From Acidimicrobiia bacterium (GTDB lineage: Bacteria; Actinomycetota; Acidimicrobiia; Acidimicrobiales; Bin134): 54,110 nt of DNA. Location of the stretch: positions 1-54,110 of the forward strand of contig VYEX01000063.1 in the NCBI GenBank assembly GCA_009842675.1, in the 5' to 3' direction. This document shows positions 40,311 to 49,555 of this stretch, piece by piece (the stretch's first letter is position 1; each line of letters opens with the position of its first letter). The position numbers were made by a program, and so were the translations under genes. Under the pieces are notes generated by a model. That model saw only the letters and a program-made list of their open reading frames with translations, was not told the origin of the DNA and did not search any database.

Positions 40311-41093
40311 TTAAGCCAGCCAGATCAGGTTGATCACCGCAACCAGGTTGAAGCCGACGTGGGCCCAGATGGCCGGCCCCAATCGCTTGTATCGTTTCAC
40401 CAGCAGGGCGGCAATGATCCCGAAGACCATCAGCGCGGGGAACTGGAGGAGTTGGAGATGCACCGCGGCGAATAGCGCTGAGGAAGCCAGCACTCCCATC
40501 ACCGGCCCCCATTTCCGCTCGAACGCCTTCAGAGCCAGACCCCGGAAGAACAGCTCTTCGAAGATCGGGGCTCCCACCACCACCCCCAGCATCACCAGGG
40601 CAATGTCGCCGCCGGTGGCGGCCCGGTCGGTTATCTCCCGGGCGGCCTCGCTCACGTCGAAGTCGAAGAACTGCTGGAACGGGGCATAGATGAGCCAAAC
40701 CACTGCGATCTGGGCAAACACCCCGACCAGGAGCCCCACGGGCACATCCGAGGCCTTCATCGACAAGCCGAAGTCGCGCCGCAGCCCAGTTCCTCGCAAG
40801 GTGCCGGCCACCAGCGTGGTCAGGGCGAACCCGCCCCACAGCCCGATCTGGCCCACCGGCAGGGTCCAAAGGGGAAGCGCGGGGTCGCTGCGCTCCTGGC
40901 TCATGGAGTCGCTCAGCCCGTAGCGCCCCACGTACGACCCAGTGCCGGTCTCACCCCCGGTATCCAGGCCGACTGCGGCCAGTACAACGAAAAAGACCAC
41001 CACCGCGGCCAACCAGGAAAACACCACCCCGATGAATACATCGGGCAAACCCCAGCGGATTTCCCGTGTTCTTGTCCGCTCAGCTACTGCCAC
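40311..41093 (-). CDS. CPBP-family intramembrane metalloprotease
   Basis: About 260 residues with several membrane helices. The three CAAX-protease/bacteriocin-processing motifs are present: FEELFFRGLAL (EE-x3-R), FAAVHLQLLQFP and WAHVGFNLVAV. Members cleave membrane substrates or confer bacteriocin immunity; the target here is unknown. GTG 41093 is preferred to the TTG at 41126 as it removes a non-conserved tail. Divergent from ftsH. Confidence 0.88.
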   Translation of the reverse strand: MAVAERTRTREIRWGLPDVFIGVVFSWLAAVVVFFVVLAAVGLDTGGETGTGSYVGRYGLSDSMSQERSDPALPLWTLPVGQIGLWGGFALTTLVAGTLRGTGLRRDFGLSMKASDVPVGLLVGVFAQIAVVWLIYAPFQQFFDFDVSEAAREITDRAATGGDIALVMLGVVVGAPIFEELFFRGLALKAFERKWGPVMGVLASSALFAAVHLQLLQFPALMVFGIIAALLVKRYKRLGPAIWAHVGFNLVAVINLIWLA

Positions 41094-41133
41094 CGCACCG
41101 CAGCGTAATGGTGACTTTGTCGCCAACCACTCG

Positions 41134-41139
41134 TAGAAT
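41134..41139 (+). promoter_or_regulatory. Putative -10 element of ftsH
   Basis: TAGAAT is 6 bases before the ftsH ATG, with GTGACT 17 bases upstream as a weak -35. Confidence 0.5.
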
Positions 41140-41145
41140 TGGCCG

Positions 41146-43176
41146 ATGGCCTCCTCTCCGCCGCCGCCTCCCCCGCCGCCTGAGCGGCGAGATCCCGAGC
41201 GCGGGCCGGGTCAGCAGCCCACCACGCAGGGCCGGATGCCCCGCTGGGTGTGGTTCGTGGTGCTGGGATTGCTGGCCGCCTTGTTGTTCTCCAACGTGTT
41301 CCGCAGCGAGGACAAGGGCGATGAGATTTCGTTCCGGGAATTCGTTGTAGCAGCCACGGATGGCAGCATCGAAGAGGCGGAGTACAACAACAACACCGGC
41401 GACATCAAAGGAACGAGAACGGAAGGCGCAGGCGGCTCCAAGTTCCACACCACCGGGCCCAACCCGCTGCCTGAACAGGTCGAAGAGACCTTGCGGACCA
41501 ACATCCCGACATTCGAATTCCACACCCCCCGCAGCAGCATCTGGGCCAGCATCCTGCCCCTGCTGATCCCGGTGGCGCTGATCTTCTTGATTTTCTGGTG
41601 GTTCCAGCGCCGGGCCCAGGGCCAGATGAGCGGGATCATGTCTATCGGGCGATCCAAGGCCAAGACCTATACCACCGAGCGGCCCGGAACCACCTTTGAA
41701 GACGTGGCGGGCTACGAGGGGGTCAAAAAGGAGATCGTCGAGGTCGTCGACTTCCTCAAGCACCCCGACAAGTTCGCCCAGATCGGGGCCCGCATTCCCA
41801 AAGGCGTGCTGCTAGTGGGTCCGCCAGGCACCGGCAAGACGCTCATCGCCCGGGCGGTGGCCGGCGAGGCCGGAGTGCCGTTCCTGTCGGTCACCGGCTC
41901 GGACTTCATGGAGATGTTCGTCGGCGTGGGCGCCAGCCGGGTGCGGGACCTGTTCCAGTCGGCTCGGAAGATGGGGCGGGCCATCATATTCATCGACGAG
42001 ATCGACTCCATTGGCCGCAAGCGGGGCGCCGGCCTGGGCGGGGGTCACGACGAGCGGGAGCAGACCCTCAACCAGATGCTGGCCGAGATGGACGGCTTCG
42101 AGGCCACCGAGGGGATAGTAATGATGGCGGCCACCAACCGGCCCGACATCTTGGATCCCGCGCTGCTGCGGCCCGGACGGTTCGATCGCCAGGTGGTAGT
42201 CCCGCTGCCCGAGGCCGACGACCGCTTGCAGATCCTCAACGTCCACGTCCGGTCCAAGAAGATCGCCGCCGATGTCGACTTGCCGCTAATTGCCCGGGGA
42301 TCGCCGGGCATGAGCGGTGCCGACCTTGCCAACCTGGTCAACGAAGCCGCGCTGTTTGCGGTACGCAGCGACTCTGACCAGATTCGAATGATCCACTTCG
42401 AAAACGCTCGCGATCGGGTACTGATGGGACAGCGGCGGGAGTCGATGGTCATGTCCGAGGAAGAGCGGCAGATCACCGCTTACCACGAGGCCGGCCATGC
42501 GGTGTGCGCGGCGGTCTTGCCCCACGCCGATCCGCTTCACAAGGTGACCATCATCCCCCGGGGTATGGCGTTGGGGGTGACCATGACGCTTCCCGAGGAA
42601 GACCGCCACACCCTGCGGCGCAACTACCTCGATGACATGCTGGTCATGCGAATGGGCGGGCGCATCGCCGAGGAGTTGGTGTTCGGGGTGTCGTCCAGCG
42701 GTGCGGCCGATGATCTGGCCGGCGCCACCGAATTCGCCCGGCGCATGGTGCGGGAGTGGGGCATGAGCGACCGCATCGGCCCGATGGCCTGGCGAAGCGC
42801 GGGACAAGTGTTTTTGGGCGACGAGATGATGACCAACCGGGAGTACAGCGACGAAACGGCCCGGGTCATCGACGAAGAAGTGGCTGAGATTTTGCGAACT
42901 CAGGAAAACCGGTGCCGGGAGGTGCTGTCCAAGCACCGCAACGGCCTCGACCTGGTGGCTCGCGCCTTGCTGGAGCACGAGACCATTTCCGGAGATGAGG
43001 TCGGCCGGCTGGTGCAGTTGGGCGATGAGGGCCCCATTGGAGATCCCCGGGACGTGATTGGCGCAGCACTCAGCTCTCCGAGCACAGGGGGGACGCGGGG
43101 CTCGGCTCCGACCACCGTCGCCTCGACGGCCGAATTAGAAGAGCCTGACGCCCCGGAGTCGTGGCCCGCACCCTGA
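41146..43176 (+). CDS. ftsH: ATP-dependent zinc metalloprotease FtsH
   Basis: Membrane AAA+ protease that degrades misfolded membrane and short-lived proteins. 676 residues: two membrane helices (about 27-45 and 143-163) flank a small extracellular domain, then Walker A GPPGTGKT (about 225), Walker [10 protein letters not shown] (about 283), the SRH region [18 protein letters not shown], and the zinc motif HEAGH (447-451). The proline-rich N-terminus ([10 protein letters not shown]) and Ser/Thr-rich C-terminal tail are unconserved. Its last 16 bases overlap the thioredoxin-like gene. Confidence 0.98.
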   Translation: MASSPPPPPPPPERRDPERGPGQQPTTQGRMPRWVWFVVLGLLAALLFSNVFRSEDKGDEISFREFVVAATDGSIEEAEYNNNTGDIKGTRTEGAGGSKFHTTGPNPLPEQVEETLRTNIPTFEFHTPRSSIWASILPLLIPVALIFLIFWWFQRRAQGQMSGIMSIGRSKAKTYTTERPGTTFEDVAGYEGVKKEIVEVVDFLKHPDKFAQIGARIPKGVLLVGPPGTGKTLIARAVAGEAGVPFLSVTGSDFMEMFVGVGASRVRDLFQSARKMGRAIIFIDEIDSIGRKRGAGLGGGHDEREQTLNQMLAEMDGFEATEGIVMMAATNRPDILDPALLRPGRFDRQVVVPLPEADDRLQILNVHVRSKKIAADVDLPLIARGSPGMSGADLANLVNEAALFAVRSDSDQIRMIHFENARDRVLMGQRRESMVMSEEERQITAYHEAGHAVCAAVLPHADPLHKVTIIPRGMALGVTMTLPEEDRHTLRRNYLDDMLVMRMGGRIAEELVFGVSSSGAADDLAGATEFARRMVREWGMSDRIGPMAWRSAGQVFLGDEMMTNREYSDETARVIDEEVAEILRTQENRCREVLSKHRNGLDLVARALLEHETISGDEVGRLVQLGDEGPIGDPRDVIGAALSSPSTGGTRGSAPTTVASTAELEEPDAPESWPAP

Positions 43177-43586
43177 TTGCCCTTGGAGTCATCGCCGGGG
43201 CGCTGGCAGTGGCCTGGCTCTATCGCCGCTTCCGCCCCTCAAGCCCGACCGCGCCGACATACTCGGTGCCCACCAGTCTGGAACGCTGGGACTTCGCTCA
43301 ACCCAACGCCGAATGGTTGTTGGCGGTGTTCACTTCCAAGACCTGCTCGACCTGCGCCGCAGTGGTGAAAGCAGCCCAAAGCCTGGCCGAGGATTCGCTG
43401 GCGGTGCAGGAGGTGGAATTCCGCCGCCACGGCGACCTTCACCACCGCTATGCAGTCGACGCCGTACCTCTGGCCGTGCTGGCCGACCGCACCGGCGCGG
43501 TGTGCGCCTCTTTGGCCGGCCCGGCCACTGCTGCGGAGTTGTCGGCTCTCATCGCGTCGGTTCGCACACTTCCGGGTACGGTCTGA
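43161..43586 (+). CDS. Membrane-anchored thioredoxin-like protein
   Basis: 141 residues. An N-terminal signal anchor ([20 protein letters not shown]) is followed by a thioredoxin fold with active-site CSTC in FTSKTCSTCAAVV and the cis-Pro strand VDAVPLAVLADRTG. It probably acts as a thiol-disulfide reductase outside the membrane. The GTG start overlaps ftsH by 16 bases. Confidence 0.82.
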   Translation: MARTLIALGVIAGALAVAWLYRRFRPSSPTAPTYSVPTSLERWDFAQPNAEWLLAVFTSKTCSTCAAVVKAAQSLAEDSLAVQEVEFRRHGDLHHRYAVDAVPLAVLADRTGAVCASLAGPATAAELSALIASVRTLPGTV

Positions 43587-43589
43587 CCC

Positions 43590-43631
43590 ATGGAGTTCCT
43601 GCCTTGGTATCCACCTGATTTGGCGGGCTGA
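43590..43631 (+). CDS. Possible 13-residue mini-ORF
   Basis: ATG at 43590 encodes MEFLPWYPPDLAG; its TGA overlaps the methyltransferase ATG by one base (TGATG). It starts 3 bases after the thioredoxin-like gene. It might carry ribosomes to the next start; no Shine-Dalgarno was seen, so coding is uncertain. Confidence 0.25.
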   Translation: MEFLPWYPPDLAG

Positions 43632-44242
43632 TGGGATTGTCAAGGGACTTGGCGGAAACCAGGGAGTTCTTCACCTCCCGGGCGGAAGGCTGGGAGGACC
43701 GCCATCCGGACGACGATGTCCTGTTCAAGTGGGCGGTGGACCAGCTTGATTTGTCCCCCGGAGATGTGGCCGTCGACGCCGGGTGCGGGTCGGGGCGAGC
43801 GCTGTCCTCTCTGCGGGCTGCGGTCGGAACCCAAGGCGCCGTCCTGGGCATCGACGCCACTCCGGCAATGCTTCTGGAAGCGACCCGCCTGGGGCGGAAG
43901 TCCATTTCGGTGTGCGCGCTGGGCGACGTCGGACGGCTTCCGGTGCGGGACGACTGCGTGGCAGGGATCTTGGCCGCCGGGTTGCTCCCTCACCTGCCAA
44001 ACCCGGTGGGCACTCTTCAGGAAATGGCCCGCGTTGCTCGAAACGACGCTCGGCTGGGCGTATTCCATCCCATCGGCCGCCGGGCGCTGGCCGCCCGCCA
44101 CCAAGAACGAGGGGCCCACGCCCACGATATGAACATCGACCCACACCGCATCGGACCTTTGCTGGCCGAGGGGGGTTGGACTTTGGAGTTGTTGGACGAC
44201 GCTGACGACCACTACCTGGCCTTGGCGGTGCGAAATGGCTGA
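43631..44242 (+). CDS. Class I SAM-dependent methyltransferase
   Basis: 203 residues of the Methyltransf_11-like type. Motif I VDAGCGSGRALSSL (about 47-60), acidic loop VLGIDATPAML, LGDVGRLPVRDDCVAGILAAGL (motif II/post II). The substrate is not evident; a possible metal-like HxxH stretch (ARHQERGAHAHD) follows. The end overlaps the crotonase gene by 8 bases. Confidence 0.87.
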   Translation: MGLSRDLAETREFFTSRAEGWEDRHPDDDVLFKWAVDQLDLSPGDVAVDAGCGSGRALSSLRAAVGTQGAVLGIDATPAMLLEATRLGRKSISVCALGDVGRLPVRDDCVAGILAAGLLPHLPNPVGTLQEMARVARNDARLGVFHPIGRRALAARHQERGAHAHDMNIDPHRIGPLLAEGGWTLELLDDADDHYLALAVRNG

Positions 44243-45014
44243 CCTATCGGCCGCCCAAGCGGTCTTGTTCGAGGTCGCCGAGGGCGTGGCCTGGGTGACG
44301 ATCAACCGTCCCGAGGCCCGCAACGCCGTCAACCAAGCGGTGTCGGAAGGCTTGGCCGCCGCCTGGGACCGGGTGGAGTCCGACGATGACGTCGCGGTGG
44401 CCGTGTTGACCGGCGCGGGCCAAGCGGCCTTCTCGGCGGGCGCCGACCTCAAGGAGATGGCCGCCCGAGCTGAGCGGGGACTGCCCTCTCACCTCACCAG
44501 GGACCGATTGGCCGACGGCGGGGTTACCAAGCCGGTCATCGCTGCGGTGAACGGCGTCGCCTTTGCCTTCGGTTTTAACCTGGTCATGCAATGCGACCTG
44601 TGCGTGGCCGCCGATCACGCCCGTTTCGGCATCTTCGAGGCCAGGGTGGGCCGGGGCTCGCCGTGGGCTGCCCAGCTGGGCTGGCTGATCCCTCCCCGAT
44701 CGGCCATCGAGCTGCTGTGCACCGCTGAACCTATAGGTGCCCAAAGGGCGTACGAGCTTGGCTTGGTCAACCGGATAGTCCCCGCCGCCGGGCTGAAGTC
44801 GGCCGTGGCCGAACTCGCTAGGGCAATCACAGCCAACGCGCCGCTCACCGTCCGTGCCGGCAAGGCCATGATCCGGGCCACCGCCGGACTTTCACCGGCT
44901 GAGGCGGCGGCAGTGGCCGACAAGATCTACGAGCCGGTCTATGCCAGCGACGACGCCCAAGAGGGCCCCCGGGCCTTCGCTGAGAAGCGACCTCCCCGCT
45001 GGCAAGGGCGCTAG
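44235..45014 (+). CDS. Enoyl-CoA hydratase/isomerase family protein
   Basis: 259-residue crotonase. INRPEARNAVNQ, oxyanion loops GAGQAAFSAGADLKEM and NGVAFAFGFNLVMQCDLCVAA, and GIFEARVG, which keeps one Glu at the first catalytic position. Likely acts on a short-chain enoyl-CoA. It overlaps the methyltransferase gene by 8 bases and meets the convergent reductase gene tail to tail with a 4-base overlap. Confidence 0.9.
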   Translation: MADLSAAQAVLFEVAEGVAWVTINRPEARNAVNQAVSEGLAAAWDRVESDDDVAVAVLTGAGQAAFSAGADLKEMAARAERGLPSHLTRDRLADGGVTKPVIAAVNGVAFAFGFNLVMQCDLCVAADHARFGIFEARVGRGSPWAAQLGWLIPPRSAIELLCTAEPIGAQRAYELGLVNRIVPAAGLKSAVAELARAITANAPLTVRAGKAMIRATAGLSPAEAAAVADKIYEPVYASDDAQEGPRAFAEKRPPRWQGR

Positions 45015-46045
45015 CCCAGCACGCGGAGAAGCTCGTCCAGATTTTGGGGACCCGGTAACCGGGCGCCAGCTTCGATCTCCTGAACCATCTGAAACACCGC
45101 ATTGTTGGCCGGGGTGGGAATGCCCAGCCTCTTCCCCTCTCGGCTGATGAATCCGCTGAACGAGTCGATCTCGGTCTTGTGACCCCGCTCGATGTCCGTG
45201 GGCATCGACCCCTTGACGTCCCCCAACTCGGCTGCGGTGGCCTCCCACTGGGCTGCTAGATCGGCGGCCCCGGGCCCGCCTGCACCGCCGACAAGAATGC
45301 GCTCAGCTTCGATTCCGCTCACCGGCTCGATGTCATGGCCCCGGGCCTGACCAATCGCCACCGCCTCTGACCCGCAAGCCAGGCTGACCCGCCGAGGCCC
45401 GGGCTGCTCCCGGCAGTCTCTGGCTCTGCCCCCGAGCGTCGCGTTGACCGGGTTGCTCATGCAGTTCATCACCATCTTCGACCAGATGGCCCCCCAGATG
45501 TTTTCGCTCACCTCCACGTCAATTCCCGGCCCCAACTCCGTCGACACCTGGTCCAACCGATCGGTAAGGGTGCCGTCGAGTTCGCCGATCTGAAGCGTGG
45601 GACGCCAATCCAGCCTCACCTGGCCTGGCCCGGTCGCGGCCGCGGCAAACAGGACCACCGTGCCGATGACCCGCTCCGGACCTAGGAGTTGGGCCAACAG
45701 CGGCTCGTTGACGCCGTTCTGAGCGGAGATGACCGTGGCATCCGCCGCCAGTTGGGGGGCCAACAGGGGGGCCAGCCATTGGTTGTCGAATGCTTTGGCC
45801 GCCAGCACCAACACGTCGATTGAGGACACCTGCTGACACTCGCTGGTGTGCCACGCAGGCAGCCGCGTCGTGCGTTCAACCCCTGGTGCCGGGCCAACCA
45901 ACCGCAGCCCATCCCTCTGGATGGCCGCAACATGGTCGGACCAGCCATCGACCACGCTTACTTCACCGCCAGCCAAGGCGATCTCGCCGGCGATGACGCC
46001 CCCGATTCCCCCGGCACCGGCCACAACCACATGCATCATTACCAT
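45011..46045 (-). CDS. Ketopantoate reductase-family protein
   Basis: 344 residues with the N-terminal NADP motif VVVAGAGGIGGVIAGEIA, catalytic-region AAKAFDNQW and SAQNGVNEPLL, and the C-terminal domain with the conserved Lys/Asn/Ser of this family (WSKMVMNCMSNPVNATLG and SMPTDIERGHKTEID). Family members reduce 2-dehydropantoate or related 2-oxo acids; the substrate here is uncertain because the gene is not near pan genes. It runs divergent from the cupin gene at 46060. Confidence 0.88.
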   Translation of the reverse strand: MVMMHVVVAGAGGIGGVIAGEIALAGGEVSVVDGWSDHVAAIQRDGLRLVGPAPGVERTTRLPAWHTSECQQVSSIDVLVLAAKAFDNQWLAPLLAPQLAADATVISAQNGVNEPLLAQLLGPERVIGTVVLFAAAATGPGQVRLDWRPTLQIGELDGTLTDRLDQVSTELGPGIDVEVSENIWGAIWSKMVMNCMSNPVNATLGGRARDCREQPGPRRVSLACGSEAVAIGQARGHDIEPVSGIEAERILVGGAGGPGAADLAAQWEATAAELGDVKGSMPTDIERGHKTEIDSFSGFISREGKRLGIPTPANNAVFQMVQEIEAGARLPGPQNLDELLRVLG

Positions 46046-46059
46046 GGTAGGAACTCTCT

Positions 46060-46401
46060 ATGGCCCTCTCTCGATATCGCGACGCGGAGTGGTTCCAGCC
46101 CGCCGAGAACCCCGACCCCGACGACACCGGCTTAGAGAAGGCATGGCTGCATCGAGGCTCGTTCTTCGCCCACGCCATCCGCCTGGCACCGGGATATGTG
46201 ATTCCGCCCCACAGCCATGACAAAGACGAGCTGATGGTGGTGGTGGCCGGCAGCGCCACCCTGGACAGCGGCGCGGTGGTGGAGCCGCCCGACACTTTGC
46301 TGTTGGCCGCCAACGTCGAATACGGCTTCACCGCGGGCCCCGAGGGCATGGAGTTCATGGTGGTCCGCACCGGCCAAGCCGGACTGACCATCACCGGATG
46401 A
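46060..46401 (+). CDS. Small cupin-domain protein
   Basis: 113 residues. A single cupin barrel with metal-site histidines in PPHSHDKDELMVVVAG (motif 1: H-x-H, E) and a degenerate motif 2. The ATG has AGGA 8 bases upstream. Its stop overlaps the start of the acyl-CoA synthetase gene (ATGA), so it may be a sensor or isomerase of that pathway. Confidence 0.82.
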   Translation: MALSRYRDAEWFQPAENPDPDDTGLEKAWLHRGSFFAHAIRLAPGYVIPPHSHDKDELMVVVAGSATLDSGAVVEPPDTLLLAANVEYGFTAGPEGMEFMVVRTGQAGLTITG

Positions 46402-48377
46402 GCCCGCCGTTCAAAGACCTCGTCCCGCTGGTGCGACCCCGGTCCATAGCGCTGGTGGGGGCCACCCCGATAGAGAGCAACAAACTGGGCTCATGGACGC
46501 TGGGCAACCTGCTCAAGCACGATGTGCCAGCCGACCTGCATTTGGTCAATCCCCGATACGACTCGCTGGAAGGGCGGCCTTGCTACCCCGACCTGGAATC
46601 GCTGCCCGAACCCCCCGAATTGGTGCTGGTGCTGGTGCCTGCGGCCGCGGCCATCGACATCCTGCGTCAAGCCGAGGGGCTCGGGAGCCGAGCAGCCATC
46701 GTCTTCAGCAGCGGGTTCGGCGAAGGCGACCGAGCCGGTTCGCCGCTCGATTTGGAGCTGCAAGCATTCTTGTCTGAAACCCCGATGGCGGTGTGCGGGC
46801 CCAACACCAACGGCGTGATCAACTGCGTGGACCGAATTCCGGCCGGTTTCCCTCCCTACGCCATGGCCGACGAGCTGCCCGCCGGGAACCTCGGCGTGGT
46901 ATCCCAGAGCGGCGCCCTGGTGTCGTCTCTGGTCCAGCACCTCCAGCAAAACGGCCACGGACTGACCGTGGGATTCGCGGTGGGGAACGGCATCGACCTG
47001 AAGGTGAGCGACTACGTCCGGTTCTTGGCCCATGACGACCGCACTGAGCAGATCCTGGTGTATGTGGAGGGGCTGCGCGATGCCGACCAATTCTTCAATG
47101 CGGCCGACGAGGCCTGGGCCGCGGGAAAGCCGGTGCTGGTGTTGAAAGCGGGCCGCTCGCCCGAGGGCGCTGACGCGGCCCGCAGCCACATCGGCGCCCT
47201 GGTGGGCAGCTACGAGGCCTTTGCCGCCCGCTGTCATCGCCACGGGATTCTTCTCGCCCACGATCTGGCCGAGTTGGCCGCCCTTCCCCTGGCCCGGGGC
47301 CGTTGGGGGCGGCGCGCCGGAGTGCTGTCGTCCTCGGGAGCGGTGGCGGGAATCCTGGCCGATTCTGCCCGCGACAAGGGTTTCGACGTGCCTCCCCTGG
47401 GACCGGAGGCCCAGTCCAAGCTGGCTGAGTGCATGACGCTGGGTGAGCCTCGCAATCCACTGGACCTCACCGGCCAGTCGGTTGTCGACCACGACCTGCT
47501 GCCAGCCGCACTGGATGCCATGGGCGGCGACCCCGGATTGGATTTCCTAGCCCATGGAATGCTGATCGGCCCAGAGGTCATCATCGACAAGCAGATCGAC
47601 GCTCTCGTGGCCCAGGCCGCCAGGGGAACCCCGGTGGCGGTATACAGCGCGCCGGGGCGGCATCCGGTGGACTACCCGAGGCTGGCCGAAGCCGGGATCC
47701 CGGTATTCGACTCTCCCGATCGGCTGTTCTGCTGCCTGGACGCCTGGACAAGCCGACGGCACCTACAACCACAGCCTCCCCCTTGGCCTGATGAGACGTT
47801 GGACGATCTGCTCGCCGACATCATGGCCCCGAACTGCTCCCCGGCCGAATACGACATCAACCGCCCGGCCGCGGTCAAGCTGATGAGTGAGGGCATCGAC
47901 CACAAGACCGACCTCGGACTGGTAGAGCTCGACGTGCGGCCCGACGATGTCGCCGATGTTGCCGCCCGTTTGGAGGCCCGCGGCCAAGAACTGGGCTTGG
48001 CCGACGCCGCGGTGGCCGTCCAGCCCATGGCCGATCCCGGCGTCGAGCTCATCGTCGGCATCAGACTGGATCCCGAAGTCGGTCCATCAGTGGTAGTCGG
48101 ACCTGGAGGGGTGCTCGCCGAGTTGGTCGACGACGTGGCCGTCGCTCCCGCCCCGTTGAGCACCGAAGAGGCCCACGCCCTGTTGGACAACACCAAGGCC
48201 GGGGCGCTGCTAAACGGCGTGCGGGGCAATCCCAAGGCGGATCGGGACGCCGCGGCCGAGGTGCTGGTTCGACTGGGATGCATCGCCGCCCGCCACGGCA
48301 CAGAGGCCGAGATCAACCCGCTTATCGTGCATACTTCAGGGGTCACCGCCGTCGACGTGCTCCGCGGCGGTCACTGA
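46398..48377 (+). CDS. NDP-forming acyl-CoA synthetase, with shortened ATP-grasp region
   Basis: 659 residues. The N-terminal CoA-binding domain (SIALVGATP ... VNPRY) and succinyl-CoA-ligase-like domains (CGPNTNGVINC, VSQSGALVSSLV, phospho-His in RSHIGALVGSYEA) are followed by a C-terminal ATP-grasp part (VKLMSEGIDHKTDLGLVEL ... GGVLAELVDDVA). The segment normally between these, beginning the ATP-grasp domain with a helix and strand of about 35-40 residues, seems to be missing: DLLADIMAPNCSPAEYD runs directly into the Lys strand. The loss is in frame, so function may be altered. Acyl-CoA dehydrogenase follows. Confidence 0.87.
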   Translation: MSPPFKDLVPLVRPRSIALVGATPIESNKLGSWTLGNLLKHDVPADLHLVNPRYDSLEGRPCYPDLESLPEPPELVLVLVPAAAAIDILRQAEGLGSRAAIVFSSGFGEGDRAGSPLDLELQAFLSETPMAVCGPNTNGVINCVDRIPAGFPPYAMADELPAGNLGVVSQSGALVSSLVQHLQQNGHGLTVGFAVGNGIDLKVSDYVRFLAHDDRTEQILVYVEGLRDADQFFNAADEAWAAGKPVLVLKAGRSPEGADAARSHIGALVGSYEAFAARCHRHGILLAHDLAELAALPLARGRWGRRAGVLSSSGAVAGILADSARDKGFDVPPLGPEAQSKLAECMTLGEPRNPLDLTGQSVVDHDLLPAALDAMGGDPGLDFLAHGMLIGPEVIIDKQIDALVAQAARGTPVAVYSAPGRHPVDYPRLAEAGIPVFDSPDRLFCCLDAWTSRRHLQPQPPPWPDETLDDLLADIMAPNCSPAEYDINRPAAVKLMSEGIDHKTDLGLVELDVRPDDVADVAARLEARGQELGLADAAVAVQPMADPGVELIVGIRLDPEVGPSVVVGPGGVLAELVDDVAVAPAPLSTEEAHALLDNTKAGALLNGVRGNPKADRDAAAEVLVRLGCIAARHGTEAEINPLIVHTSGVTAVDVLRGGH

Positions 48378-48402
48378 GCATCGCCGGCTAAGGGAGGCGC
48401 CC

Positions 48403-49554
48403 GTGGAGTTCACCCCCGAACAGGAGATGCTGCGGGAATCGGTGCGGGCCTTCGCGATCCAGGAGATGCCCGAAGGGTTCGCCCGGGAGTGGGACATGAA
48501 GGGCGAGCCGCCGCTGGACACCTACCAGCGGTTCGCCGACGCCGGGTTCATGGGGGTGGGCATCCCCGAGCAATACGGCGGCCAGGGCGGCGGCATCGTG
48601 GAGGTGGCCATCGTGTTGCACGAGCTGAGCCGGGCCATGATGTCGTTCGCCATCATGGTGTACCGGTCGGCCATCCACGCGTCGGGGGGATTGCAGATCT
48701 ACGGCACCGAGGAGCAGCGGGAGCGCTTCCTGCCCGGCATCGCCAGCGGCCACCTCAAGTTCTGCTTCTCACTCAGCGAGCCCGATGCCGGGTCGGACGC
48801 CTTCAACCTGAAGTGCCGGGCGGTGCGCGACGGCGACGAATACGTGGTGAACGGCATCAAGATGTGGAACTCCTTCGCCCGCCACGCCGACAACGTGCTG
48901 CTGGCCACCCGCACCTCCGACGAGCCAAGAAAACAGGACGGCATCACCTTCTTCGTGGTGGACCTGTCCAGCCCCGGCATCGAGATCACCCCCATTGAGA
49001 CCATCGGCGAGCGGGCCAGTGGGACCAACATGGTCACCTACACCGACGTGCGGGTGCCGGCCGCCAACATTTTGGGCGCCGAGGGCCAAGGACACCGCAA
49101 CCTCCAGGCCAACCTGGAGCGAGAGCGGTTCTCGTCACTGCCCATCAACCTGGGGCCTATGGAGGCCATCTTGGAGGAGGCTGTCGAGTACGCCAACACC
49201 CGAGAGCAGTTCGGCCAGGCCATCGGGCGCTTTCAGGCCATCCAGCACATGCTGGCCGACGTGGCCGTCGACGTGAACATCGCCCGCACCCTCACCTGGG
49301 ACCTGGCCCGGCGCATCGCCGCGGGCGAGCCGTGCTCGCTGGAGGTGTCGATGGCCAAGCTCTGGATCAGCGAGGCCATGATGCGGGCCAGCTACACCGG
49401 CATGCAGGTGATGGGCGGCTACGGCTACACCCTCGACTCCAACATGCAGCTCCACTGGCGCAATGCCCGCCTCGGAACCATCGGCGCTGGCTCCAGCGAG
49501 ATCCAACGCAACATCATCGCCCGCCAAATCGGCCTCGGCGGCCAGCCTTCCTAA
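48403..49554 (+). CDS. Acyl-CoA dehydrogenase
   Basis: FAD enzyme for alpha,beta-dehydrogenation of acyl-CoA. 383 residues with FSLSEPDAGSDAF, VVNGIKMWNSFA, REQFGQAIGRFQAIQHMLAD and GYGYTLDSNMQLHWRNARLG. At the usual medium-chain base position the sequence reads IGAGSSEIQ (Ala, not Glu), while NLERERF supplies a Glu where isovaleryl-CoA-type enzymes have theirs, so a branched or unusual acyl substrate is likely. GTG 48403 has GGGAGG upstream. Confidence 0.94.
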   Translation: MEFTPEQEMLRESVRAFAIQEMPEGFAREWDMKGEPPLDTYQRFADAGFMGVGIPEQYGGQGGGIVEVAIVLHELSRAMMSFAIMVYRSAIHASGGLQIYGTEEQRERFLPGIASGHLKFCFSLSEPDAGSDAFNLKCRAVRDGDEYVVNGIKMWNSFARHADNVLLATRTSDEPRKQDGITFFVVDLSSPGIEITPIETIGERASGTNMVTYTDVRVPAANILGAEGQGHRNLQANLERERFSSLPINLGPMEAILEEAVEYANTREQFGQAIGRFQAIQHMLADVAVDVNIARTLTWDLARRIAAGEPCSLEVSMAKLWISEAMMRASYTGMQVMGGYGYTLDSNMQLHWRNARLGTIGAGSSEIQRNIIARQIGLGGQPS

Positions 49555-49555
49555 G

